This document shows positions 43,487 to 51,748 of a stretch of DNA of 64,000 bases, in pieces. The notes under the pieces were generated by a model. That model saw nothing but the letters and a program-made list of their open reading frames with translations. It had not been told where the DNA came from and made no database searches. The position numbers and the translations under genes are program-made. Position 1 is the stretch's first letter, and each line of letters begins with the position of its first letter. Origin of the DNA: Sorangium cellulosum So0157-2 (GTDB taxonomy: Bacteria > Myxococcota_A > Polyangia > Polyangiales > Polyangiaceae); NCBI RefSeq assembly GCF_000418325.1, contig NC_021658.1:7950001-8014000 (forward strand). The letters are read 5' to 3'.

Positions 43487-44413
43487 ATGCTCCTCCCCCG
43501 GCGCCCCTTCCTCGCCCTCTGCGCCGCCGCCCTCGCCCCGCGCGCCGCCCTCGCCGACCCGGCCGGCGCCCCTTCCGCCGCGCCGCCGCCTCCGTCGCCC
43601 TCCGCCCCGCCGGCCTTCGACGTCCGCGACCTCCAGGTCCCCGGCGATCGCGCCCTCGGCCGGCGCTTCACGCTGGTCGTCCCGCGGCACCTCGCCCCGG
43701 GCGAGCGCGCGCCGCTGCTCGTGCTCCTCCACGGCCTCGGCGAGACCGGCGACGAGCGCCTCGGCGCCTTCGCGTGGCTCGAGCGCTACGGCCTCGGGTC
43801 CTCCTACGAGCGGCTCCGCCGCCCGCCGCTCGGCCGCACGACGCGCCGCAAGGACTGGACCGACGCGCGGCTCGCCGAGGTCAACGCCGCCCTCGCGGCG
43901 CGGCCATTCCGGGGCCTCGCGATCGCGTGCCCGTACACGCCCAACGTCCACAAGGCCCCGAACCCCTCCGCCGCCCTTGACGGCTACGCGCGCTGGCTCG
44001 CGGAGGTGGTCCTGCCCCGCGCCCGCGCCGAGGCGCCCGTGTTCGACGACGCGGCCCGCACCTCGCTCGACGGCTGCTCCCTCGGCGGCTTCGTCGGGAT
44101 CGAGGTCTTCCTCCGCAGGCCCGAGCTCTTCGGCGCCTGGGGCGGCGTGCAGTCCGCCATCAGCGCCCACCGCGCCCCCGCCTACGCCGACCGGCTCGCC
44201 AGGGCCGTCGCTGCCACCGGCCCGCGCGATCTCCACCTGCTCACCAGCAAGGGCGACCCGTTCCACGACGCGAACGCCGCCCTCGCCGCGCAGCTCGCGA
44301 AGCGCTCGATCCCCCACGCGCTCCGCGTCCTGCCGGGCCCGCACGACCAGCCGTGGCTCCGCGAGGCCGGCACGGTCGAGATGCTCCTCTTCCACGACCG
44401 CCGCCCGCGCTGA
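43487..44413 (+). CDS. Exported alpha/beta-hydrolase, esterase-like
   Basis: A 308-residue hydrolase. A signal peptide is likely (MLLPRRPFLALCAAALAPRA, cleavage near ALA), with two Arg that are not in a strict Tat motif. The alpha/beta-hydrolase core starts at LLVLLHGLG (oxyanion region, about 78-86). The nucleophile is S198 in DGCSLGGF, and the catalytic His is probably in GPHDQPW (about H287). An acidic partner near 262-268 (SKGDPFHD) fits. This is the layout of putative esterases of the D/enterochelin-esterase type; the substrate is unknown. It is divergent from the gene at 42815-43339. Confidence 0.83.
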   Translation: MLLPRRPFLALCAAALAPRAALADPAGAPSAAPPPPSPSAPPAFDVRDLQVPGDRALGRRFTLVVPRHLAPGERAPLLVLLHGLGETGDERLGAFAWLERYGLGSSYERLRRPPLGRTTRRKDWTDARLAEVNAALAARPFRGLAIACPYTPNVHKAPNPSAALDGYARWLAEVVLPRARAEAPVFDDAARTSLDGCSLGGFVGIEVFLRRPELFGAWGGVQSAISAHRAPAYADRLARAVAATGPRDLHLLTSKGDPFHDANAALAAQLAKRSIPHALRVLPGPHDQPWLREAGTVEMLLFHDRRPR

Positions 44414-44475
44414 AGCGCCCTCCCTCCCGGCAGGCGGAAGGCGAGGCGCGCTCCCGCGGTCGGGCGCCTCGTGGA

Positions 44476-45261
44476 TCAGGGGTGGAACCCGCAGTCCTCG
44501 ACGCACCCGTCCCGTATGCACGTCAGCAGCCCGTCAAAACAGGCCTCGCTCAGGAGGGGAGCACCTTCGGTGCAAGCGGCCCCCGCAGAGAAGAGAAGCC
44601 TGTCGAGGTTGATCCAGTCCTCTTCCGAGGTGCAGACGGAATCGTACAGCCCGCACTCGGTCGCGCATTCGTAGCAACGACCCTCGAAGCTGAAGTGGGA
44701 GCAGATGTTGTCCGCCGTGATGGGCGACTCGGCCGGAAACGGGGTCTCGATCTGGCGCCCGTCGAGCGCGGCGAACACCAGCCGCGCCGGCTCCTGCTCG
44801 GCGCTCTTGCTGAAGCCCATCTCGCAGCGCAAGGAGCCAGAGGACGGCAGATTCACCGCCGGGCACGGATTCGTGATCCATCGGAAGGGCACCCAGCCGA
44901 GCGAGAACCCATCCGTGCTCGCCACGGAGAAGCTCTCCGGCGTCACCGGCAGCGGCAACGTATCCTGATTCCTGAGGATCAACGAGACCCGCAGCGCCGA
45001 TTCGTCCTGGTGCCATTCGACGATCTCGAGCGCCAGGATCTCGCCCTCCGGCGCGGTCGTCCCGCTGGAGGCGGTCGTCCCGCCGCCCGCGCCGGACGCC
45101 GTCGTCCCGCCGCCCGCGCCAGACGCCGTCGTCCCGCCGCCCGCGCCAGATACCGTCGTCCCGCCGCTCCCGTCGTCGGGCGCGTCGTCCGACGACCCGC
45201 CACAGGCGGCGGCGAGCAGGGCGAGCGCGGCGATTGTCCTTCGATGAGCGAGTCTGTTCAT
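44476..45261 (-). CDS. Lipoprotein with Gly/Thr tandem repeat, function unknown
   Basis: A 261-residue lipoprotein. The signal is MNRLAHRRTIAALALLAAAC, with Cys at 20 as lipid anchor. Next is a low-complexity linker of about four copies of a nine-residue unit like SGAGGGTTA, encoded by a 27-bp DNA repeat around 45080-45165. A globular domain follows (IEVxW pattern, strands around LRVSLILRNQD) and ends in a Cys-rich region with roughly ten Cys. I do not recognise it. The ATG at 45261 has GGAGGG at proper spacing; the in-frame start four codons earlier lies inside that site. Confidence 0.75.
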   Translation of the reverse strand: MNRLAHRRTIAALALLAAACGGSSDDAPDDGSGGTTVSGAGGGTTASGAGGGTTASGAGGGTTASSGTTAPEGEILALEIVEWHQDESALRVSLILRNQDTLPLPVTPESFSVASTDGFSLGWVPFRWITNPCPAVNLPSSGSLRCEMGFSKSAEQEPARLVFAALDGRQIETPFPAESPITADNICSHFSFEGRCYECATECGLYDSVCTSEEDWINLDRLLFSAGAACTEGAPLLSEACFDGLLTCIRDGCVEDCGFHP

Positions 45262-45406
45262 GTGACCCTCCAAGGCCTGCCCCGATCAAGGGCCGCGACC
45301 ACGCCTTATAACGCCGAGCGCTCCCGGCAGAAGCCGTCGAGCCGCTCTCCGACGCGCCCTCGCCAGCGGGTCGCGCATGCGCCGGGTCGCGCACGCGCTT
45401 GCAGCC

Positions 45407-46699
45407 TTACTCGAGCAGCCCCGCCTCCCGCAGGAACGCCCGCTCGACCGCGGCGTAGTCGACCTCCACATCGAGCCGCGCGAGCACCGAGTAAAACCCG
45501 AACTGGAGCCGGTTCAAGAACACCATCCCCGGCGGCAGCTGCACGAACCCGCTGTCCTTCACCAGGATCTGCTGCTTGATCGCCATCACGCCCTCCACCA
45601 GGCTCGTCACGTAAGCCCGCGTGACGCGGAACGGCGCGCTGAACAGCGGCTCGAAGCACCGCCGCGTGTACGCGAGCGAGAGCTCCTCGAACCGCCCGCC
45701 CCGCGTCCCTAGGATCAGCGCCGCGTGTCGCGCGAACGCCGCCTCGTCCTTCCGCAGCGCCGCGAGGTGCATCCCGCGCCCGTGCTCGAGCCGCGCGCCG
45801 TCGAGCCGCTCCACGCAGCCGAAATCGAGGAACGTGACCCGGCCGTCCGCGTGAAAGAGGTAGTTGCCCGGGTGCGGATCCGCGTTGAACATCCCGCCGA
45901 CGAGGTTGCCCTTGAAGACGAAGCGCCAGAGCGCCTCGGCGTGGGCGCGCCGGGTGCGCTCGTCGCGCGCCGCGGCCTCCTCCAGGGTCGCGCCGCGCGC
46001 GAGCTCGGCGGTGAGCACGCGGCGCGACGAGCGAGACGCGATGACCTCGGGGATGTGAATCGCCGGATCGCCCCGGTGCACGCCCGCGAAATAGCGCTGT
46101 CGCTCCGCCTCTAGGGTGTAGTCGAGCTCCTCGAGGAACCGCGCCCTGACCTCCTCGAGCACGCGCCTCGAGTCGAGCGCCTTGGGCGCCACCGCGCCCA
46201 CCATCGCCCGGATCATGCCGGCGTTCTCCAGGTCGCTCGCGAGCGCCCGATCGATCCCGGGGTGCTGGACCTTCACGGCGACCTCGCGCCCGTCCGCGAG
46301 CGCCGCGCGGTGCACCTGGCCGATGGAGGCGCTCGCGAACGGCGCGTCGTCCCACGCCGCGAAGAGCTCGTCGACCCGGGCCCCGAGGTCCTCCTCGACC
46401 ACGGCGCGGACGGCCGCGGGCGAGGACGCCGGCGCGGCGGCGCGGAGGGAGCGCAGCGCGGCCTCGTACGCCTCGCGCTGCGGCTCGGGGATGAAGCCGT
46501 CGACGTAGCTCGCCATCTGGCCGACCTTCGCGGCGAGCCCGCGCATCGTGCCCAGCACCTCGGCGACGTGCGCCGCGGCGTCCGCGGCGGCGTCGCCCCG
46601 CCGCGCGAAGAGGTGCGTCGCCCCCGCGCGGGCGCCGAGGCCCGCGAGGCGGACGAAGCGGTTCAGCCGGCCCTCGGGGAGCTTCTTCTCGGTCGTCAT
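45407..46699 (-). CDS. ABC1/UbiB-type atypical kinase
   Basis: A 430-residue protein of the ABC1/ADCK/UbiB family, atypical kinase-like ATPases usually linked to ubiquinone or other isoprenoid lipid metabolism. The family signatures are present: KVGQ in LAAKVGQMAS (the KxGQ motif), SASIGQVHRA, VKVQHPGI, ADPHPGN and LDFGCVERL. The usual C-terminal membrane segments are not obvious, so it may be soluble or peripheral. The start ATG at 46699 is chosen because the ybaK gene begins divergently at 46731 and the residues further upstream would overlap it. The kinase in the window most different from the Hanks type. Confidence 0.9.
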   Translation of the reverse strand: MTTEKKLPEGRLNRFVRLAGLGARAGATHLFARRGDAAADAAAHVAEVLGTMRGLAAKVGQMASYVDGFIPEPQREAYEAALRSLRAAAPASSPAAVRAVVEEDLGARVDELFAAWDDAPFASASIGQVHRAALADGREVAVKVQHPGIDRALASDLENAGMIRAMVGAVAPKALDSRRVLEEVRARFLEELDYTLEAERQRYFAGVHRGDPAIHIPEVIASRSSRRVLTAELARGATLEEAAARDERTRRAHAEALWRFVFKGNLVGGMFNADPHPGNYLFHADGRVTFLDFGCVERLDGARLEHGRGMHLAALRKDEAAFARHAALILGTRGGRFEELSLAYTRRCFEPLFSAPFRVTRAYVTSLVEGVMAIKQQILVKDSGFVQLPPGMVFLNRLQFGFYSVLARLDVEVDYAAVERAFLREAGLLE

Positions 46700-46713
46700 C
46701 GGCCCGGCCGACG

Positions 46714-46721
46714 CGTATAGC
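46714..46721. promoter_or_regulatory. Overlapping -10-like elements of divergent ABC1 and ybaK genes
   Basis: CGTATAGC reads TATAGC on the + strand (46716-46721), ending 9 bases before the ATG at 46731. On the - strand it reads TATACG, ending 14 bases before the ATG at 46699. The start codons are only 31 bases apart. It repeats the arrangement at 1900-1907. Confidence 0.4.
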
Positions 46722-46730
46722 ATGCCCCGC

Positions 46731-47219
46731 ATGAAGACCAACGCGGCGCGCATCCTCGACAGCCTCGGCATCCCGTACGAGCTGCGCACCTACGAGGTCG
46801 ATCCGAGCGACCTGACCGCGAGCACCGTGGCCAGGAAGATCGGCCTGCCGCCGGAGCAGGTGTGGAAGACGCTGGTGGCGCGCGGCGACCGCCACGGCGT
46901 CTGCTTCGCGGTGGTGCCGGGCAACGCCCAGCTCGATCTCAAGGCGATCGCGCGGCTCACCGGAGACCGGAAGGTCGACACCGTGCCCCTCAAGGAGGTC
47001 CAGCCGCTCACGGGCTACGTCCGCGGCGGGGTCACCGCGCTCGGCGCGAAGAAGGCCTATCCCGTCTACGCGGACGAGACGATCGAGCTCTTCGATGTCG
47101 TCTCCATCTCGGCCGGCGTGCGGGGCACCCAGATCCTCGTCGCCCCCGGCGACTACCTGCGCGCGACGAAGGCCGCGGTCGGCCCCATCGTCGCCGCCCC
47201 CGGCGGCGACGCAGATTGA
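46731..47219 (+). CDS. ybaK: YbaK/Cys-tRNA(Pro) deacylase
   Basis: A 162-residue editing enzyme that hydrolyses Cys-tRNA(Pro) made by mistake by prolyl-tRNA synthetase. The YbaK fold is clear: IPYELRTYEVDPSDLTAS near the N-terminus, the conserved Lys in QVWKTLVARG (about 45-54), the Gly-rich PLTGYVRGGVTALGAKK (about 92-108) and the Gly-Thr end GVRGTQILV. Length is typical. A TATAGC hexamer ends 9 bases before the ATG at 46731; an in-frame ATG at 46722 is possible. A 25-bp tandem duplication covers the stop codon. Confidence 0.94.
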   Translation: MKTNAARILDSLGIPYELRTYEVDPSDLTASTVARKIGLPPEQVWKTLVARGDRHGVCFAVVPGNAQLDLKAIARLTGDRKVDTVPLKEVQPLTGYVRGGVTALGAKKAYPVYADETIELFDVVSISAGVRGTQILVAPGDYLRATKAAVGPIVAAPGGDAD

Positions 47220-47246
47220 CGTGCCCGGCGGCGACGCAGATTGACG
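47199..47246. repeat. 25-bp tandem duplication over the ybaK stop codon
   Basis: A 23-bp sequence ending ...GCAGATTGACG occurs at 47199-47221 and again, exactly, at 47224-47246. The first copy includes the TGA stop of ybaK (47217-47219). Confidence 0.9.
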
Positions 47247-47317
47247 GCGCGCGCCGCCGGATCGCGGTATGCTGGGAGCGCTCGGCTGCGGCCGAGCCCG
47301 GGGCGGCGACGAGGGAT

Positions 47318-48142
47318 ATGACCAGAGCGGCCTGCGACGTGCGCGACCCGAGCGAGCTGACCACCGCCGAGCTGCGGCAGCTGTGCCAGGGCAGCCATCC
47401 GTGGGAGCTCGGGCTCGGGGCGGTCCAGCTTGTCGCGTCGGCCGCGGCGGGGGGCGCCGTGCTCGCCGCGGCGGCCGCCTGCATCCCCGGGCTGGTCCAG
47501 TGCATCAGCGTGGGCCCGGCGTTCGCGGCGGGGCTCGCGGTGTGGGAGTCGCTCGGGGCGGCCAGATCGTGGCTCCCGGGCGCGGCGTACCGCGAGGAGC
47601 TCGCGTTCCGCGCGTGGCACGCGGGGCTCTTCCCCTGGGCGCAGCCCCACGCGCTGCGGCGCTGGGCGAGGCGCGCGATGGCGCGCCGGCCGGCGCCGGA
47701 CTGGCTCCTCGTCCTCGAAGGCATCGCGCCGGCCGGCGGCGGGCGCCGCTGGGTCAAGGTCGAGCTCTCGCTCTCGCCGTCCTCCGACGGCCCGTTCCGC
47801 TCGCAGGCCAGCGGCCACGCGCTGCTCCACCCCGGCGGCGGCGGCGCGGCCGAGCCGCGCGAGCGGCGCCTCGCGCCCGAGGAGCTCGACGACCTCGGGC
47901 GCGCGCTCGCGGAGCTCCCCGACGGGCTCTCGCTCGCCCCCCTCGCCTGGCCACGGAGCCCCGCCGCGTTCAGCGGCCACTGCGAGCTGCTCATCGCCCG
48001 GAGGGCGCCGTTCGCCGTGGTCCAGCTGACGTGCGCGTTCCCGTCGCGCGAGGCGGGCGCGCAGCCGCCCTCGCTGTCCCTGCTGCACCGCCTCGCGCAG
48101 ATGGCGTGGGGCGAGGGCGGCCCCGCGCGGGCGGAGCGGTGA
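47318..48142 (+). CDS. Hypothetical protein with an N-terminal membrane hairpin
   Basis: A 274-residue protein. Residues about 27-75 contain two hydrophobic segments (AVQLVASAAAGGAVLAAAAA and VGPAFAAGLAVWESLGAA), suggesting a helical hairpin, while the rest is soluble and basic to neutral with mixed composition. I do not recognise a family. GAGGG just before the ATG at 47318 is a plausible ribosome binding site. The stop codon overlaps the ATG of a possible 30-residue frame (TGATG). Confidence 0.65.
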   Translation: MTRAACDVRDPSELTTAELRQLCQGSHPWELGLGAVQLVASAAAGGAVLAAAAACIPGLVQCISVGPAFAAGLAVWESLGAARSWLPGAAYREELAFRAWHAGLFPWAQPHALRRWARRAMARRPAPDWLLVLEGIAPAGGGRRWVKVELSLSPSSDGPFRSQASGHALLHPGGGGAAEPRERRLAPEELDDLGRALAELPDGLSLAPLAWPRSPAAFSGHCELLIARRAPFAVVQLTCAFPSREAGAQPPSLSLLHRLAQMAWGEGGPARAER

Positions 48143-48234
48143 TGGCGCGGAGCGCGGCGCCGCGCCGCGACCATCTCCGCGGCTCGGCGATCGACCTCCG
48201 GATCGCCGCGCGGCTCGAGGGCGAGCGCTGTTGA
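48142..48234 (+). CDS. Possible 30-residue peptide, translationally coupled
   Basis: The ATG overlaps the previous stop codon (TGATG), the usual layout for coupled translation. The peptide is basic, with LRGSAIDLRIAARLEGERC at its end, and the stop at 48232-48234 abuts a 3 x 11-bp repeat, as the stops of other genes here abut repeats. Nothing else supports it. Confidence 0.25.
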   Translation: MARSAAPRRDHLRGSAIDLRIAARLEGERC

Positions 48235-48266
48235 CGTGTCTCGCACGTGTCTCGCACGTGTCTCGC
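48234..48266. repeat. Three tandem copies of ACGTGTCTCGC
   Basis: Three perfect 11-bp copies directly follow the stop codon at 48232-48234. Confidence 0.95.
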
Positions 48267-48326
48267 CAGGGCGCCGGCGGCGCGCCGTCCACGGGAGACG
48301 TCATTGCCGCACCAGGGTCGCTTCGC

Positions 48327-48332
48327 TAGGCT
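48327..48332 (+). promoter_or_regulatory. Candidate -10 element TAGGCT, leaderless start
   Basis: TAGGCT ends 9 bases before the TTG at 48342; there is no Shine-Dalgarno sequence. Confidence 0.4.
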
Positions 48333-48341
48333 GCACTGCGA

Positions 48342-49568
48342 TTGATCGGCCAGACGATTGACCGCAAATACAAGCTCGTGCGCCTCCTCGGCCAGGGGGG
48401 GATGGGCTCCGTGTACGAGGCGGAGCACACGACCACGCAGCTGCGCGTCGCGATCAAGGTCCTGAGCACGCGCCACCTCCTGCCCGGCAGCGAGGGGGTG
48501 AAGCGCCTTCGCCGCGAGGCGCGGGCGGCGAGCGCGATCGACAGCGAGCACATCGTGCAGGTGCTCGACGCCGGCACCGACGAGGAGACGGACACCTCGT
48601 ACATCGCGATGGAGCGCCTCCACGGGAAGGATCTCCAGCAGCGCATCGACGCGGTCGGGCCCCTCCCGCCCGACGTGGTGCTGCGCATCGGCGCCCAGGC
48701 GCTCGCGGGCCTGCAGAAGGCGCACGAGGCGCGCATCGTCCACCGCGACATCAAGCCGGCGAACCTCTTCCTCGCGAGGCGCCCGGACGGGTCGCTCACG
48801 GTCAAGATCCTCGACTTCGGCATCGCCAAGATCCTGGCCGATCCGCTGGCCGTGGCGCACACGACGGGGCTGACGCACACCGGCAGCGTGCTCGGCTCGC
48901 CGCTCTACATGTCGCCCGAGCAGGTGCAGAACGGCCGCGACGTCGATCACCGCACCGACCTCTGGTCGCTCGCCAGCGCCCTCTACTGCGCCCTCGCCGG
49001 CCACGCCCCGTACCAGCAGGTCGGCACGCTCGGGAAGCTCGTCTACACGATCTGCAGCACGCCGCCGCTGCCGCTCCACGAGATCGCCCCGTGGGTCCCG
49101 GTCGAGGTGGCGGCGGTCATCCACGGCGCGCTCGCGCTGGATCCTTCGGCGCGCTACCCGAGCGCCGCGGCCATGCTGGCGGCGATGCGCCCGCTGCTCA
49201 CGGGCGGCACCGCGCTCGACCCGTCGATGATGAGGGCCGAGCGCGGCGCGAGCGAGCCCGCGTCGAGCGCTCCGTCCCTCGCGCTGGCGTGCCCGGGCGG
49301 CGAGCTGCTCGGCAGCTCGGTCGAGGCGTCCGCGCCGGCCCCGGGGGGCGAGACCACGGCGTCGCTCGACATGACCTCTGCCGCGGAGGGCGAAGCGGGC
49401 GCGGCCGTCGCGCAGGGAGATCCGATGACCACGCTCGCCGTGCCGCTGCCGCTCACGGCGGCTGTCCCGGTGACCGAAGCGCGCGACGTGTCGCGCGACG
49501 CAGCCGACCGCGCCGGCGATCCGGCCCGGCGCCGGCCCTCGCCCCGCCGCGCCCCCTCATCCCGCTGA
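48342..49568 (+). CDS. Ser/Thr protein kinase, soluble, TTG start
   Basis: A 408-residue kinase. The domain starts at once: IGQTIDRKYKLVRLLGQGGMGSV covers the usual N-terminus and glycine loop, with K39 as the ATP Lys, HRDIKPAN (134-141), DFG (158-160) and SPE near 189. The segment after the kinase fold (about 290-408) is Ala/Ser/Pro-rich and probably disordered, ending in a basic stretch. No membrane helix. The start codon is TTG at 48342, because the kinase fold begins there and no ATG or GTG lies suitably upstream; TAGGCT ends 9 bases before it. The final 12 bases overlap the convergent DUF2243 gene. Confidence 0.9.
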   Translation: MIGQTIDRKYKLVRLLGQGGMGSVYEAEHTTTQLRVAIKVLSTRHLLPGSEGVKRLRREARAASAIDSEHIVQVLDAGTDEETDTSYIAMERLHGKDLQQRIDAVGPLPPDVVLRIGAQALAGLQKAHEARIVHRDIKPANLFLARRPDGSLTVKILDFGIAKILADPLAVAHTTGLTHTGSVLGSPLYMSPEQVQNGRDVDHRTDLWSLASALYCALAGHAPYQQVGTLGKLVYTICSTPPLPLHEIAPWVPVEVAAVIHGALALDPSARYPSAAAMLAAMRPLLTGGTALDPSMMRAERGASEPASSAPSLALACPGGELLGSSVEASAPAPGGETTASLDMTSAAEGEAGAAVAQGDPMTTLAVPLPLTAAVPVTEARDVSRDAADRAGDPARRRPSPRRAPSSR

Positions 49569-50078
49569 CAGCCCGGCGCGCGCGCCGCGCGGCGCCGCGC
49601 GCATCAGGCGCAGGCCGCCGAGCACGAGCAAGCCCCCGGACGCGAGGAAGGCGAGATCCCAACCCAGCTGACCTGGGCCTGGACGGACGTGGTGAATCTG
49701 GAGGAGGTGATGATCGATCACCCCCTCGACCAGGTTGAACAGCCCCCAGCCCACGGCGGCGGCGCCGGGGAGGATCCGCCCCGGCAGCAGGGCGCCGCCG
49801 CTGCGCAGCGCGCACCAGAGCTTGCTGACTCCTGCCACGGTGAGACCGAATGCGACAGCGCTGAACAGGCCATCCGCGAAGATGTTCCTCCGCACGTCGT
49901 CGATGGTCGCGCCCGGATGGCAGCTGAAGCAGATCAGGTGGTGCCACTGCAGGAGCTGATGGAACAGGATTCCATCGATCAGCCCGCCCGCCCCCAACCC
50001 GAAGAGCAAACCGGCCGTCTTCACGGCGCGCAACGTCCTCGTGGGGGTGTCGAGATCGAGCGGTCGCGCCGTGCTCAT
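49557..50078 (-). CDS. DUF2243 family membrane protein
   Basis: A 173-residue integral membrane protein with four hydrophobic segments. The family pattern is duplicated: GLIDGILFHQLLQWHH (about 32-47) and GLFNLVEGVIDHHLLQIHH (about 109-127), each with His that could bind metal or heme, plus FSCHPG near 52-57. Function is unknown for this family. AGGAGG stands before the ATG at 50078. The gene ends inside the 3' end of the convergent kinase gene (12-bp overlap). Confidence 0.9.
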   Translation of the reverse strand: MSTARPLDLDTPTRTLRAVKTAGLLFGLGAGGLIDGILFHQLLQWHHLICFSCHPGATIDDVRRNIFADGLFSAVAFGLTVAGVSKLWCALRSGGALLPGRILPGAAAVGWGLFNLVEGVIDHHLLQIHHVRPGPGQLGWDLAFLASGGLLVLGGLRLMRAAPRGARAGLSAG

Positions 50079-50249
50079 GGGGTCCTCCTGGGCGCAGCGC
50101 CATGCGAGGGCCAAACCACGGGCGCGCGCGGACGAGGGCGGATCGGCCGGGCCAGCGGGACCGCACGGAGCGCGGCCGCGCGGCCGCGCGGCCGGGGTCG
50201 ATCGCGCTCGGGGCGATGTCCCGGCCACGTGGACTGGCTGACGCGGCGC

Positions 50250-50264
50250 TGGCACGGAGTTGGC
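50250..50264 (+). promoter_or_regulatory. Candidate sigma-54 (-24/-12) promoter
   Basis: TGGCACGGAGTTGGC matches TGGCACG-N4-TTGC with the GG and GC at the correct distance and a single mismatch (G for the second T). It ends 47 bases before the ATG at 50312. A second TGGCAC begins at 50261. Confidence 0.55.
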
Positions 50265-50311
50265 ACCCGCGGCGGATCCTAGGTTTCGCAGGAATCGTCG
50301 AAAGGTGTCAG

Positions 50312-51100
50312 ATGGATAATCGAATGAACCCGGAACGCGCCGCAGGAACGCCGGAGCCGGAGCACCAGGGTCCCAAGCCGGTCCCTTACACCTACCATGA
50401 TGGTCGCGAGGACTATCTCCATGTAGGCCGACAAGGGGGCACGGAGGCCGACCAGCCCACGGCGCTGGTCCCCCCTTCCGAGGGGATGTCTCCCCGCGTC
50501 GAGACAACCGCACTTCCGCCGGAGGCGAGCGCCCTGCCGCCCGCGACGACTGTGCCGGCCGAGGCGGCGTCTCCGCCTGCCCGGGCGAGCGCGCTGCCGC
50601 CCGAGGCGACGGCCCTGCCGCCCGAGGCGCCCCGCGCGGCGGCGCAGCGCCCTCAGCAGGGGGCCCGCATGAGCGAGATCGTCACGCGCGGGCTGCGGAC
50701 CGGCGCCGCGCTGACGGCGGCGACGATGTGCACGATGATGGCAGCGTCGACCCTCAAGCGCGGGTCGCCCTGGGCCTCCATGAACGCCATGGCCACGGCG
50801 GTCGGGCTCGGGGGGCGCCGCGCGAGCGACCGGTTCGATCCGGTCGTCACGCCCGCCGGCGTCGCGGTGCTCGCCGGGGGCCTGCTCGCCTGGGGCATCG
50901 GCTACGAGAAGGCGCTCGACGCGACCGGGAAGCGCAGCAGCCCGCTCACGGGCGCGCTGTCGGCGCTCGGCGGCTTCCTGTTCGACGAGCTCATCTTGCC
51001 CGACCGGCTCATGAAGAACTTCCGCGACAAGATGGGTGTGCTCGGCACCCTCAGCAAGTACGTCGCCCTGGGCGTCGCGAGCGCCGCGGCCCCGCGCTGA
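50312..51100 (+). CDS. Membrane protein with long Pro/Ala-rich N-terminal part
   Basis: A 262-residue protein. Residues 1-118 are hydrophilic and disordered-looking, with a repeating pattern of ALPPEAT/ALPPATT (about 65-105). Then come a region of mild hydrophobicity (TGAALTAATMCTMMAAS, about 131-147) and a clear helix (VVTPAGVAVLAGGLLAWGIG, about 176-195), ending in a soluble part (LPDRLMKNFRDKMGVLG). I do not recognise the family. It is preceded by a candidate sigma-54 promoter, and AAAGG lies at a good distance before the ATG. Confidence 0.65.
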   Translation: MDNRMNPERAAGTPEPEHQGPKPVPYTYHDGREDYLHVGRQGGTEADQPTALVPPSEGMSPRVETTALPPEASALPPATTVPAEAASPPARASALPPEATALPPEAPRAAAQRPQQGARMSEIVTRGLRTGAALTAATMCTMMAASTLKRGSPWASMNAMATAVGLGGRRASDRFDPVVTPAGVAVLAGGLLAWGIGYEKALDATGKRSSPLTGALSALGGFLFDELILPDRLMKNFRDKMGVLGTLSKYVALGVASAAAPR

Positions 51101-51120
51101 GCGCGCGAGGCGCCCCTCTG

Positions 51121-51160
51121 TTACCCACTGATTACCCCTGATTACCCCTGATTACCCCTG
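51121..51160. repeat. 10-bp tandem repeat ATTACCCCTG, three copies plus one variant
   Basis: A variant TTACCCACTG (51121-51130) is followed by three perfect ATTACCCCTG copies. The last copy includes the stop codon (TAA, 51152-51154 on the minus strand) of the gene at 51152. Confidence 0.95.
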
Positions 51161-51514
51161 CCCGGCGGCCCTGCGCTCCTCGGCGCTCCGCTCCTCGTGC
51201 TGCGGCAGCGCGCCCGCCACCGGCCGCGCCTCGTCGGCCGCGTCGTCGCCCTGCGCCGACGGCTCCTCCGGCGTCGCCGCCGCGCCCGCGGACGCGGGGC
51301 TGGGGTCCCGCGGCTCGAGCGAGCCCGCGGGACCGCCGCGCCCGGACTCCTCGTAAGGACCGCCGCCGAGCGTGCCCGGCGCGCGGAGCTCGGCGTCCTT
51401 GGGATGCGGCCCGTCGAGCCGGAAGATCCCCTTCGACTGATCGACCTCGTCGACGCGCCCCTTGCCCTGTGCCTGCGGCTCGGGCCGCTCCTCGTTATCG
51501 CGATCGCGCCCCAT
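51152..51514 (-). CDS. Small hydrophilic acidic protein, unknown
   Basis: A 120-residue highly charged protein with Glu, Asp, Gly and Pro in excess and no hydrophobic core, therefore probably disordered. Its start MGRDRDNEERPEP and the segment GIFRLDGPHPKDAELRAPG look natural rather than random. GGAGGGG just before the ATG at 51514 is a strong ribosome binding site. No function can be given. Confidence 0.55.
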   Translation of the reverse strand: MGRDRDNEERPEPQAQGKGRVDEVDQSKGIFRLDGPHPKDAELRAPGTLGGGPYEESGRGGPAGSLEPRDPSPASAGAAATPEEPSAQGDDAADEARPVAGALPQHEERSAEERRAAGQG

Positions 51515-51692
51515 GGTTCCCCTCCATCGCCGCGCGCCGTGCATCCCCCGCACACGCGCGCTCCGACCCGCTGCGTGCACGCGAGGTGCCGGCGCGCGCC
51601 GTCCCCGCCCGCTCACGCCGGCCGCGCCGAGCGGGGCCATCTCATGAGCATCATCACGTAGACCGGCGATCGGGCGGGGCGGCCGCGGAGGA

Positions 51693-51748
51693 GCGCGGCT
51701 CAGCGTGCGCGCTGGGCGCGGCTCAGCGCGCGCGCTGGGCGCGGCTCA
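51693..51748. repeat. 23-bp tandem repeat over the stop of an SDR gene
   Basis: GCGCGGCTCAGCG... units begin at 51693, 51716 and 51739. The third contains the minus-strand stop codon (TCA at 51746-51748). Each unit on the minus strand carries TGAGC, the same bases as the real stop plus two. Confidence 0.85.
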
